Assembly: GCF_014905175.1 (NCBI RefSeq)
Contig: NC_057792.1
Location: forward strand, 6,138,001-6,202,000
DNA from: Aphidius gifuensis
Lineage: Eukaryota; Arthropoda; Insecta; Hymenoptera; Braconidae
Length of the DNA: 64,000 bases
Direction of reading: 5' to 3'
Part shown: in pieces, positions 26,060-36,478 of the stretch
How positions within the stretch are numbered: position 1 is the stretch's first letter
Layout of the letters: the number at the start of each line of letters is the position of its first letter
Notes under the pieces: generated by a model
The model's database searches: none
Told to the model about the DNA's origin: nothing
The model's input: the letters and a program-made list of their open reading frames with translations, nothing else
Made by a program: the position numbers and the translations under genes

Positions 26060-26332
26060 CTAGTCATCATCATCGTCATCAGAAGGCACAAATAAATCAT
26101 TTTCTTCCAAAAAATTAGCAATATTTTTGCTAATTGTTGCACCAATAAGTACACCAAATACAACACCAAATACAACACCAACAATACCAAATGGTTGTGG
26201 TCTTGGTTCTGGTAATATTGCTCCTGAACGTGTTGTTATTGCCATTCTTCTTGATAATAATTCATTATTAATATTAACTGTTTTCAATGATTTTGATGCA
26301 CGTAATGCAGACATAAAATTTGTTATTGCCAT
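26060..26332 (-). CDS. EMRE: EMRE, essential MCU regulator of the mitochondrial inner membrane
   Basis: Single-pass inner-membrane protein that couples the MCU pore to MICU1/2 and is required for calcium uptake in animals. The 90-residue product from Met at 26332 has a basic mitochondrial presequence (MAITNFMSALRASKSL), the conserved TTRSGAILPEPRPQPFG segment, a transmembrane helix with the glycine pattern GVVFGVVFGVLIG (about residues 53-66), then SKNIANFLEENDLFVP and the acidic DDDDDD tail that contacts MICU1. This combination is diagnostic. It is a single-exon gene; an in-frame ATG 21 bases upstream (26353) is less likely because it would put an acidic-free MFIYKNI extension before the presequence. 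It diverges from GGA. Confidence 0.95.
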   Translation of the reverse strand: MAITNFMSALRASKSLKTVNINNELLSRRMAITTRSGAILPEPRPQPFGIVGVVFGVVFGVLIGATISKNIANFLEENDLFVPSDDDDDD

Positions 26333-27090
26333 TATGTTTTTATAAATAAACAATTATTAATAATACTCCAATAAACAGCTCACTATTTCAATTTAAAGAA
26401 AGTGTTTCTAGGTGTTTCTTTTTTGACAATCTCTTGCAGATAAATAAATAACAATAATAAAAAAACAATAATAATAACAAAAATAATATTAAATGTTCAA
26501 GTACGATGACGCTGCTTGTTTTTTCTTTTAAAATTTAAAAAAAAAAAAAATGTTTGTTTATAAAAAATTGATTTTAAATAATTATATTAATTATATTAAC
26601 TATATTTTATTAATAACAAATTATATTAATAATTAATTATAATGATTATTATATTAAATAACAATTAACAAATAAACAAAATTTAACTGTCATTATTCTG
26701 TCAAAACAAAAAAAAAAAAATCCATAAAATCGTCGCACACATATTATTGATGGTTTTTTTTTTTTTTTTTTAGAATAATAATAATAACAAAAAAGGTATC
26801 AACTGATAACTGTCATGATAAGAAAATAATACTAATATACGTATTGAAGACAGTCAAATAAAAAAAAATATTAACAACAGGATTATTTTAGAGAAATAAT
26901 ATTAAAAATATGTTAGAAAAAAAAAAATTATAAGAGTGAAAATAAAATATATTGACATGTATTTGTTAATGTAAAAAAAATGTTTATTGATAAATGAGTA
27001 TATGTATTATTGATAATAATAATTGTTATATTTAAATTGAGTATTTGTCTTTGTTTAAATAAATTATTAAGGAATAAAAAAAATTTTAAA
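26333..27090. promoter_or_regulatory. Divergent spacer EMRE / GGA
   Basis: Shared upstream region. It is AT-rich, with T and A homopolymers near 26530 and 26758-26771. A less AT-rich patch 'caagtacgatgacgctgcttg' lies near 26499-26519. No well-defined motif is recognised. Confidence 0.4.
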
Positions 27091-30027
27091 ATGGATGTTT
27101 TGACAACTAGCCTTGAGGCTCTTATTCGTAAGTAAATATTAATAATTATATTTATGAATTTTGAATAATTAATTGTAAATATATTTTTATTTGTATATAG
27201 AAAGAGCAACAAATCCTCAAAATGTTAAAACAGATACTGCTGCAATTGTTGCATTTTGTGTTATGCTTGAAAAAGAAAATGATGGTGTACAAATTGCATG
27301 TAAATTATTAGCAACTTATATACAATCAACAATTGAAAAACAAGCATTTCAATCACTTGTGGTGAGTTATTTATTAATGATATAGCTGGTATTTATATTT
27401 TTAATTAATTAATATTTGATATTTAATTTTATATTATTTTTTATGAAGCTTTTAGATACGTGTATGAAAAAATGTGGTAAACAATTTCATTCGGAAATTG
27501 GAAAATTTCGTTTTTTAAATGAAATGATTAAACTTGTATCACCAAAATATCTTGGTGATAAAACACCAGCAAGTGTACGTGATAAAGTCATTGAAATTTT
27601 GTATACATGGACAAGAGATTATCCAACTGAAGTTAAAATTAAAGAAGCTTATGAAATGTTGATTAAACAAGGAGTTGTCAAGGTAAAATTTTATATTTTT
27701 TTTTCAAGACAAATTGCACAATGACAATTGACAAAATAAAGCAATTCGAAAAAATTGTTTTGTTTTAAAAATATGATTATTGATAGTTAAAATTTTTGAT
27801 AATTTCAAGGACATTAACGACTTTTAAATACTCCAGTTTCAAATTTGTACATAAATTTTGCTTTCTTTGTTTAGTTAACTAATGGCAAAATTATTATTTT
27901 AATTAATTGTTTAAATAGCTAATTGTTATTTTTTGTTTGTGCCTTGATTCACTGATAATAATAAAAATTATTTAGATGACAATTAAAATTTTTTATTTGT
28001 CAATAAAGGTTTGATTAAGAAATTTTATTTTTTAATTTTCCATTTAATGATAAAGATACTTGAATAAATAATATTTATACATCAATAAAAACAATAATTT
28101 TATTTTTTTTCTTAAATATTTGATTGACAGAGAGATAATCCACCAATTATTGAGGAAAAAATACAAATATCAAAAGCCCAAAAAGCTAAAAATGCATTAT
28201 TTGAAGATGAAGAAACAGCAAAATTACTACAAGAATTATTACAAAGTAAAGATCCATTTGAGCTTCAATTGGCAAATAGATTAATCAAAAGTATGGTAAA
28301 AGATGTAAGTAATTGAAAAATTGCATTTGAAAAAAGCGATGAATTATATTCATTCAATTACAGGACGAAAGAAGAATACAACAAAATTCAGAAAGAAATT
28401 TAGAGCTAGAAACAGTAAATAATAATGTTAAAGTATTAACAGAAATATTAGATTCTTATAATCCAGAACAATCAAATACCGAAGATATTGAATTGATAAA
28501 AGAACTATATCAATCATGTGAAAGATTTAAACCCATAATATTAAAACTAGCTGATGAAACTCAAGAAAATGATGATACTCTTGGTAAATTAAATATCTAA
28601 AAATATATATAAGAATCAAAAAAAATTTATTATAAATTTAATTACAGGTCAAATATTAACAGTTAATGATGAATTAGAACAAGTATTTATAAAATATAAA
28701 AATATATTTCCCACTGAAAAATCATTAAATACCAATAAAATAAAAAAAAATAATCAACCATCATTATTAGATTTATCATCACCATTTGATATATCAACAA
28801 CATCAACAAGTAGTAATAACAATAATGATAATAAAAAAACTGATATGGAAATGTTGGATGATATATTTAATTCAATTGATAAAACAACAACATCAGAACA
28901 ACAAAAAATAATAAATAATAAAGATACAAATTTATTATTAAATAATATAAATATTATGGAACCAATAAAATTAAATAATAGCAATAAAAATAATACAAAT
29001 AATGATGAAAAAACAAATATAGAAATAAATAAAATTGATACTAAAACAAAAGCACTTGATGATTTAAATGAAATGGGTCAATCATTGTTAAAAAAAAATT
29101 TAACATGTACAGTTAATAATAAAAATAAAAATTTAATTATCAATAATGATGATAATAATGATTGTTTAAAATTAAATAATGATAATAATGATGTTGATAT
29201 ATTAATTGGTATTGATAATATTGATAATTCAAATGAAGATGATTTATTAATTGATGCAATTGATAATGTTGATGTTGTATTACCAATTTGTAACGATAAT
29301 ATTGTTGATAATAATCATGATAAACTATTGAATGATGTTGAAATTAAACCATTGACTGATATTAATATTACTATTGATGATATTAAACCAAGTTTGTAGT
29401 TTTATTTATTTATTTTTGAGTTTATATAAATAGATTTTATCTAAAATATAATTTATATTAATTTTTTTACAGGTAAAATTCCACCAATGACTGTTATTGA
29501 TAATAATGGTATAACAGTTATATTACATTTTACTGAATCTTTACCAAGACCAGATGTAACTGTTATTGTTATAACAACAATGAGTAAAAATAGTGAATCA
29601 TTGTCAAATTATTTATTTCAAGCTGTTGTTACTAAAGTAATAATTTTAAATAAAAGTATTCATTTTAAGTTAAATATTATTTACTAATTGTTCATTTTTT
29701 TATTTACAGAAATGCAAATGCAGATTGCAAAAACCATCTGGAAATGAATTACCAGCTCATAATCCATTTTTACCACCATCAGCAATAACACAAATTATGT
29801 TGATTGCTAATCCACTAAAAGTAATAATTTTTTTCTATCCTTAAAACAATTGAGACATACATTTAATTTAATTTTAATTTTTTTTAATTAATCTTAATTT
29901 TTTTATTGTTTATAATTATTTAATATAAAGCTTTAAATTTTAGGTTGATGTGTCACTTAAATTTATGCTTAGCTACACAATGAATGATGAAACTTACACA
30001 GAAATGGGAGAAGTTGATAAACTTTGA
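27091..30027 (+). CDS. Gga: GGA, ARF-dependent clathrin adaptor (VHS-GAT-GAE)
   Basis: Monomeric adaptor that sorts cargo such as lysosomal receptors at the trans-Golgi network. Exons: 27091-27127, 27201-27361, 27449-27682, 28131-28304, 28364-28583, 28648-29391, 29473-29636, 29710-29820, 29944-30027; phases agree and give about 642 residues (human GGA1 639). VHS domain: residues 1-140 (LEALIQRATNPQN, KCGKQFHSEIGKFRFLNEMI, WTRDYPTEVKI). GAT: about 165-300 (RDNPPIIEEK, LLQELLQSKDPFELQLANRLIKSMV). The hinge is Asn/Asp-rich low complexity and includes LLDLSSPFD, a possible clathrin-box-like motif. The GAE ear is at about residues 520-642 (GITVILHFTESLPRPDVTVI). Exon 6 must end at 29391 with a GTTTGT donor to keep frame; the nearby GTAGTT would cause a stop. 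Intron 3 and the start of exon 4 have a near-identical copy at 50581-51040. Confidence 0.95.
27726..28184 (+). repeat. Segment of GGA intron 3 plus exon 4 start, duplicated at 50581-51040
   Basis: About 459 bases, from inside intron 3 across the 3' splice site and about 54 bases into exon 4, are repeated 23 kb away with roughly 13 differences (about 3%). This copy is the source because here the exon part is in frame in a working gene. Confidence 0.93.
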
Positions 30028-30527
30028 ATATATAAAAATTAATTTTCAATTGTTCGTGAGTAATGCAGCTTATTATTTATTTATTTATTTATTTATTAAT
30101 ATATAATTAATCATTGTTTTTTAAGTCTCGAATTAAAAAAAAAAATATATCTATTAAAATTTCTTAAAACTTTTTCTTTTTATGTTTGAAAAAAATATTT
30201 TTTAATAAATATTATAGTCATTTCTGAGTATTTTTAAAATTACATTTTAAAAAAATTGTATTTAATATATATAATAAATTAAACGAAAAAAAAAAAAGAA
30301 ATATATCCTTAAATATATTTCGATATTTAAAAAAAGCATTATTTACTTATTTGTGATGTAAAAAAAAAACTTAAGTAACTTTAAAAAATTATTGTATCAT
30401 AAATTGATATATATTTAATTGAAAAAAAATATACACATGTTGTTTGAGTAACAAAAAAAAAAAAAGGAGAAATAAAAAACCTATAAATATTCTTACACCT
30501 ATTTAAAAATAATAAATAAATATATAA
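30028..30527. other. Convergent spacer GGA / mLST8
   Basis: 3' UTRs only: a TTTA repeat (30076-30097), A-runs and AATAAA-like signals. No gene is seen. Confidence 0.5.
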
Positions 30528-31969
30528 TTAATTTGTTGATATTAATTGATCTCTAAATGCCAATGCAGTTATTGCTTTTGTATGTCCTTGATATTCACGT
30601 TCAACATGACCATTAGCAACATTCCATAAACGTGCAACACCATCAGAAGAAGCTAATATAAATTTATCAATTATTAATATATTATAATATTAATTTTATA
30701 TAATTAATGTTAAAAATTATACCAGTAAATATATATTGTGAATCAGCACTAAATGCAGCATCCCATACCCAACGTTTTGGTTCATGTTGTAAAATTTGTA
30801 CATCTGAAAAATCAGTTGTTCTCCAAATTCTTGCTGTTTGATCAGCTGATGTAGTAACTAATAATCTGCAATATTAATAATTATTTAAAAAAAAAAGATA
30901 AACATTAGTTTATAAATTATATAAATATACTTACGTTGAATCTGGACTAAATTTACAACGAAGTGCATAATTTTTATGTGCAATTATTCTATGTCTTGGT
31001 GTTAATTTTGTTGGTTCATCAGTAACACCACCAGTTAATGACCAAACATAACAATGACCTTTATTATTAACAGCAGCCATATATGTACCATCTGAATCAA
31101 TTGATATATCTTGAATTGATGCCTCAGCTTCAGGTATCTATTTTAAATATTTTAACATAATTATATATGCAATTTTATTTTATTTATCAATATTATTACC
31201 AATTGTTCATTGTGATCAGATCGTAAATCCCAAAGATGAACAATACCACTTTGATCACCAACAATTAATTCTGATTGATTTGGATGAAGTGATACACAAT
31301 TAACTGGTGCTGATACTTGAAATATTCTTTGACATTGAAATGAACTTGCTCTAAAATCATTAAATAATATTTATAATATCATATATTTATTAGAAATTTT
31401 ACAATTTATTTATTGTACCGTAAATCCCATATTCTTGCTGAACAATCTTCACTACCAGTGTACATCCATTTACCATCTTCCTATAAATAATAATTAAAAA
31501 TAAATAATTTTATAAATTATGATAATTAAATAATTACTATAGCTAATTATAAATACCTGAAAGCCTAAACTTGTAACATTTTTTGATACACCTTCATAAT
31601 TAAGAACAGAATTTGGATTTGATGATCCTAAATCATGCATAAAAATATTTTGATAACCAGCAGCAGCAATTAGATGTTTATCTGGTGCAATTTCAAGTGC
31701 ATTTATTTGCTAATTTATTTATCTATCAAGAATAATATATACAAAAGTTTTATTATTGTTTTGAATGTGTTTTGAGGTTATGTATAAATGTTTATTTTGT
31801 TTATATTAATTGTTGTTGTTGTTGTATTTTTTTATAAAAAGGATACAGATGCAGGATGTTGAATTGTACTTTGACAAACACCAGTATGTGCTTGCCATAT
31901 TTTTATTGAATGATCATATCCACCAGTTGCAAATATAACTTGATCTTTATTTCCAACTTCAATTCCCAT
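30528..31969 (-). CDS. Lst8: mLST8 / GbetaL, WD40 subunit of TOR complexes
   Basis: Seven-bladed beta-propeller that binds the TOR kinase domain in TORC1 and TORC2. Exons: 31969-31847, 31709-31557, 31480-31419, 31350-31200, 31137-30935, 30865-30723, 30652-30528; about 319 residues (human 326). Conserved runs: VIFATGGYDHSIKIWQAHTG, HPASQINALEIAPDKHLIAA, YTGSEDCSARIWDLR, VSLHPNQSELIVGDQSG, YVWSLTGG, KFSPDSTLLVTTSADQTARI, KRWVWDAAFSADSQYIFT, ASSDGVARLWNV. All seven repeats can be traced. The neighbouring tRNA-like gene starts 102 bases from its ATG, on the other strand. Confidence 0.96.
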
Positions 31970-32071
31970 TTTACTTTATTTACTTTTTATTATTTATTAT
32001 GATATATATTAATTATTATTGACTTGTTCTTTTAATTTATCATGATATTTATTTTCTTTAAAAATCACAAT

Positions 32072-32270
32072 GTCGTGGTGGCGTAATTGGTTAACGCGTC
32101 AGGCCGGAATTAATAAATAAAATAAAAATGAAATGTGTTTATTTATATTTTAAATTATATTAATATATTATTTAAGTTATAATTTATTATTATTATTATG
32201 TAAAATTATATTATTTACATGTAATTTTTACGGTAGCCTGAAGTTCTTGGTTCGAATCCAAGTCACGACA
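32072..32270 (+). tRNA. tRNA-like gene with a 126-base insert in the anticodon loop
   Basis: Full cloverleaf parts are present. Acceptor stem GTCGTGG (32072-32078) pairs with TCACGAC (32263-32269), ending in a G-U pair, with discriminator A at 32270. D arm GCGT/ACGC closes a loop with the invariant GG. Anticodon stem TCAGG (32099-32103) pairs with CCTGA (32237-32241). T arm CTTGG-TTCGAAT-CCAAG is perfect. Between the anticodon stem halves lie 133 bases instead of 7, so about 126 AT-rich bases must be spliced out. CGG occurs at both edges (32105-32107 and 32231-32233), exactly 126 bases apart. Possible mature loops read CCGGTAG or CCGGAAG, giving GGU or GGA anticodons, both with C rather than U at position 33, so amino acid identity is not assigned. 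A T-run terminator follows. It could be a functional intron-bearing tRNA or a tRNA pseudogene. Confidence 0.75.
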
Positions 32271-32646
32271 TATTTTTTTGTTTTTCTATTTTTCAAAAAA
32301 TAACTAAAAACAACAATAATCATCATTTATTTATATAATAATTTAAAAGGTAAACAATAAATTAACACAATAATTAATTTAATTATTATTTTTATTTGAA
32401 AATTCAATTATTAATAATAATTATTATTTAAAAATGATAAATTCACTGCAAAAATTTTTACTATTTATTATATAATAATCAAAATCAAACAGTTATTTTT
32501 TTATCATTTTTTAAATGATCTATTAATTGAAATTATGTGTGTCATTAAACATACTTATTAGCTATTTTTTAATTTTTTTATTAATATAAAAAAAAAGATA
32601 GAATAATAATAGAAAAAAAAGAGTAAATGAATTAGGGATAAAGAGT
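32271..32646. other. Spacer between tRNA-like gene and the USP5 3' end
   Basis: AT-rich sequence, probably USP5 3' UTR on the minus strand. Apart from the Pol III terminator nothing is recognised. Confidence 0.5.
32274..32279 (+). terminator. RNA polymerase III T-run terminator of the tRNA-like gene
   Basis: A run of seven T residues starts four bases after the discriminator base, where Pol III termination is expected for a tRNA gene. Confidence 0.7.
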
Positions 32647-35547
32647 TTATGATTTAATGCGTTCATACATGTAAATGTATCCAAGTTCTTTAGGTGGATT
32701 TTCTGACAATGCAACCTGTAAATAAAACAATAATAATAAGCAATTTAATTAATAAAATAATGTATAGATATTTAATTGAATAAAAAGACAAAAAAAAAAA
32801 TGTTAACCTTTTCATCATTAAATATAACCCAACGATTATCTTTGAGTAAATGACAAACATAATGTCCAACCATTGTTGAAGTTCCCATGTGTGAAATAAA
32901 TCCAACTAATTTATATTCTGTAAATGAAATAAATTAATGAGTAAATGGATAAATAAATAAATAATAAAATAAACTTACTTGAATCACCATCACGATAAGC
33001 ATCAGTTGGTTTATTATTATCATCTTCCATGTCAACATCAGCAGCAGCAGCAGCAGCAGCATCATCATTTTGATGACTAAATATCCAATCAACAGCACGT
33101 TCAATATTATTATCAGTTGCTTTTAATGCACGTATTGCTTGATTTTCATTAAATCCTAAATTTAATAAATACTCAAGACCAGGTCCTGGTATAAATTCAT
33201 TTTTATTTTTTTGTACATCAATACCAGGTGGTACAAATATATCACTAAAATCAGAATCAGCAATATGTTCCATAAGCCAATTTGTTGCTGCTTCAAGACT
33301 ACGATTTTCAGTAAAATAAAGTGATCTTTTACATGCCTCTGGTGAAAAACCCATTTCAATTAAATGATTTAATATTATTTCATTATATACTGGTTTTGGT
33401 ATATTTGGTGTATCTGTTTCTGGTAATAATTCTTCATTTTTTTGTATACCATTACCACGTAATAAATTAAGATCAAGTATATCTGGCATATCAACAGCAA
33501 CATCAAGTTTAATTGGTGTCCAATCTTCACTAACTGTAAATTTTTTTAAATGAAATAATAAATAATCAGGAAATGTTGATAATCTTGTTGTTTTAGTTGC
33601 TGTTGTTTTTCCATTAATAGCACTACTATAAAATTGTTCAACAATTTCAGTTTTAGCTAATGATTCTAAACATGATGATAATTTAATATGTGGTCTAATA
33701 ATTGTATTATTTGTATCAAATGATTGTCCATTAAGTTCAGCTGTTTTTTTATCATTTTCATATGTATTAACTTCATCTTTATTAATTGCACAATCAAGTG
33801 GTATTGGTAATGGTAATAAATATTCTGGTCTATATGAATATTTTACTTTACCAGAACTACTACATTGATAACGTTCTTCAACTTTAAATTTAAAACAATC
33901 AATTGGATTAAATTTATTAACACAATGACGATCAATAATATTAATAAGATGTAAAAAAAATTCTTGTGCATCTTGTTGACGATTTGATGAAAAACCAGGA
34001 TGTCCACGTGATATTAAATTTTTAAACATTCTTGGTGATATACCTTGACGATTATAATCTTCATTATTTAATTTATTATTTGGTTCAATTGAATATTTAC
34101 CAGATAATAAACCACAACCAAGTTTTGATATTTGTGTATCAAAATTATTTGCTGGATCATTATAATTATCATTAAATATATTAATTGATTCATCAACATA
34201 TTTTTTAATAAAATCTGGTATTATAAATAATGTTTGCATAACACAATTTAAATAACATGAATTACCAAGATTATTTAAACCAGTATAACCAGCACCATAA
34301 ATTGGTATTAATTTACTTGATGCTTCTTGTAATGCAACCCATTCACCAAATTTTTGATTTAAATCAAGCTCAAGTTCAATCATTGATTTTTCAGTTTTTT
34401 CCATATTTGAAATATTAATACCCCAATGTGATAAATGTATTATTAAATTTGGATCATCAACCATATCATTTTCATCATATGAATAAACATCACCATTACC
34501 TTCTTTTGTTATTGTACCTAATTTAACAGCAAGTGGATAACCAGTTGTACGATAATGTTCAATTGCATGATCATTACCACCAGTACCATTAAAAAATTTA
34601 CGTCCACATAATATACTACCATCAGTTAAATTTAACCATAAATTTTGTGTTAAATCACATTTTTCACATTTCCAATTACTTGGTGGTATTTTTTTACCAT
34701 TATTTAATTGTTGCAATGTTGTTGCATGTCTAAAAATTCGAAAAAAAACAAATAAATATAGTTATAAAACTAAACTTATTATTATTATTTTTTTTTTATA
34801 ATTACTTTGTTATTATTCTTGCTTCACCATCCCAGGTACCAGCTAATGCTTCTCTTTCAGCAATTTTAATTGCTGATTCAGCTTCTAATATTCCAGTAAT
34901 TGATTTTATTATCTGTAAAATTAATTTAAATACATTTATTTATATTTCAATTTGTATATTATTATTAGCTTTATTCATTTATACCTGTTCTGGTAAATCA
35001 ACTGATGGATATTTGATACTTGTAAAATTTGGTAATATTATTATTTCATAAGTTTCATCATAAGTATATTTATTTTCATCTGGTATAAAACCACCTGGTG
35101 TACCAATTGCTAGCTTTGTTATTTTTTTAGCTGGTCCATCGTTATTTTGATTAATTTGTGCCTGAAAAAATATTAAAAAATTAATTTATCAATAATTATT
35201 ATTTATTGATTGATAAATATAATAGATTCATTAAGACAAACTTGTTTGGTTCTTTTGATATTTAAAAAAATAGCATTTCCAGTTTTTTTGTAGTAGCCTT
35301 CAACAAAGTCACGACTAAAACCAAGAAATGTTTTCAAACTGATGAATAATCCATTTGGTGATTCCTTGAATAATAAATTAAATAATTTATAAATGTTTTT
35401 TTCATGTTTAAAAGTATTTATAAATTTATTATTTTTAGACAATTATTTTACCGGTGTATCAAATGAAAATACACATTCATCCTTGTAAATTTTATCATCA
35501 CCCTGAGGTATTTTGACAGAATTCAAATGTTGATTTAATTCCTCCAT
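32647..35547 (-). CDS. Usp5: Ubiquitin carboxyl-terminal hydrolase 5 (isopeptidase T)
   Basis: Cysteine protease that takes apart free polyubiquitin chains. Exons: 35547-35452, 35364-35242, 35161-34985, 34912-34806, 34729-32979, 32917-32808, 32715-32647; about 810 residues (human USP5 858). Zinc-finger UBP domain with NWKCEKCDLTQNLWLNLTDGS and HAIEHYRTTGYPLAVKLGTI. The catalytic Cys box is GLNNLGNSCYLNCVMQTLF. Two UBA domains lie in the later half (LIEMGFSPEACKRSLYFTEN and LLNLGFNENQAIRALKATDN). The His box GTSTMVGHYVCHLLKD-RWVIFND is complete. A poly-Ala run encoded by GCA/GCT codons (about 33040-33063) sits after UBA2. Exon 2 ends at an unusual GTTTGT donor (35241-35236). The product ends GYIYMYERIKS, as expected. 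All catalytic parts are intact. Confidence 0.95.
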
Positions 35548-36478
35548 TATTGAAATAAGAAAAAAAACAATCAACTAATATATTATCAGTGATAATCAGT
35601 CTCTTCTGAACCTGAATAAAAAATTAATTAATTAAATACACAAAAATGAGAGCATAAAATTCATAACCTCAATGAAACAAAAGAAAAAATGAGACAAAAA
35701 AATATGAAATTGTTTATGGAATGAATTGACAAAAAAAGAAAAAGAATATCATCTTGGAATATAAAAAAATTAATTATTATTTTACTTACACACAAAGTAT
35801 TTAATTTTTTAATTTAATTAATTGATTAATTAATTAATCAATTAATATCTATGTAAATGCAAAGAACAAAAATATTTTTTAATAATAATTTAATTATTAT
35901 TATATTTTTCTTTTCAAGAATCACAAAATTTATGTAGAAGCTTTTTTTTTTTTCTTTTTTTTTGTGTCTTCCTAATACAGATTTACATGTGTACATATGT
36001 GTTTGTGTTATTGCGTATGTGTATACAAAATAGTTACTTGATTGTAATAGATGTCGAACCTGACAAATTCTATAAATTAAACTTGTTAAAAAAATCCAAA
36101 ATAAATGTATTTATAATTAAAAATATACACATATTTATCGTAATTCAATTTAAATTATTATTAATTATGATTTTCAATAATAATTATAGTTTTTTATTTA
36201 TGTTTAGTTTAGTTTATTATACGAATTTCAAATTTTCATAAATTATACATTTGAAATTCCCGCGCTTAGAGCAGCACTGATCAATTTTAATAGAAAAAAA
36301 AATGGTGGATGTTATTTGCTCTGATTGGTCAAACAAATAGCAGCCATTAGAGAATATATTTCATCATTGTTTCATCAGATTGTCTGATATTGTCTAGCGG
36401 CTTAAAATTTTATATAGGTATATTGTTTAAACAATTAATATTAAATAGCTATATTTATATTATCAAAATAAAAACACA
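35548..36478. promoter_or_regulatory. Divergent spacer USP5 / C1QBP
   Basis: Contains a perfect-looking AT palindrome (TTAATTGATTAATTAATTAATCAATTAA) centred near 35830, CCAAT-type boxes in reverse orientation (GATTGGTC near 36326), and a less AT-rich patch at 36255-36390 that likely forms the C1QBP promoter. No gene is seen. Confidence 0.5.

Noticed and set aside
32072..32270. Assigning the tRNA-like gene to Thr (GGU) or Ser (GGA)
   Set aside because: The cut site is not known, position 33 is not U, and a serine tRNA would need a long variable arm; identity left open.
35815..35850. AT palindrome near the USP5/C1QBP promoter as a replication or viral element
   Set aside because: Made only of TTAAT/ATTAA words that arise easily at this base composition.
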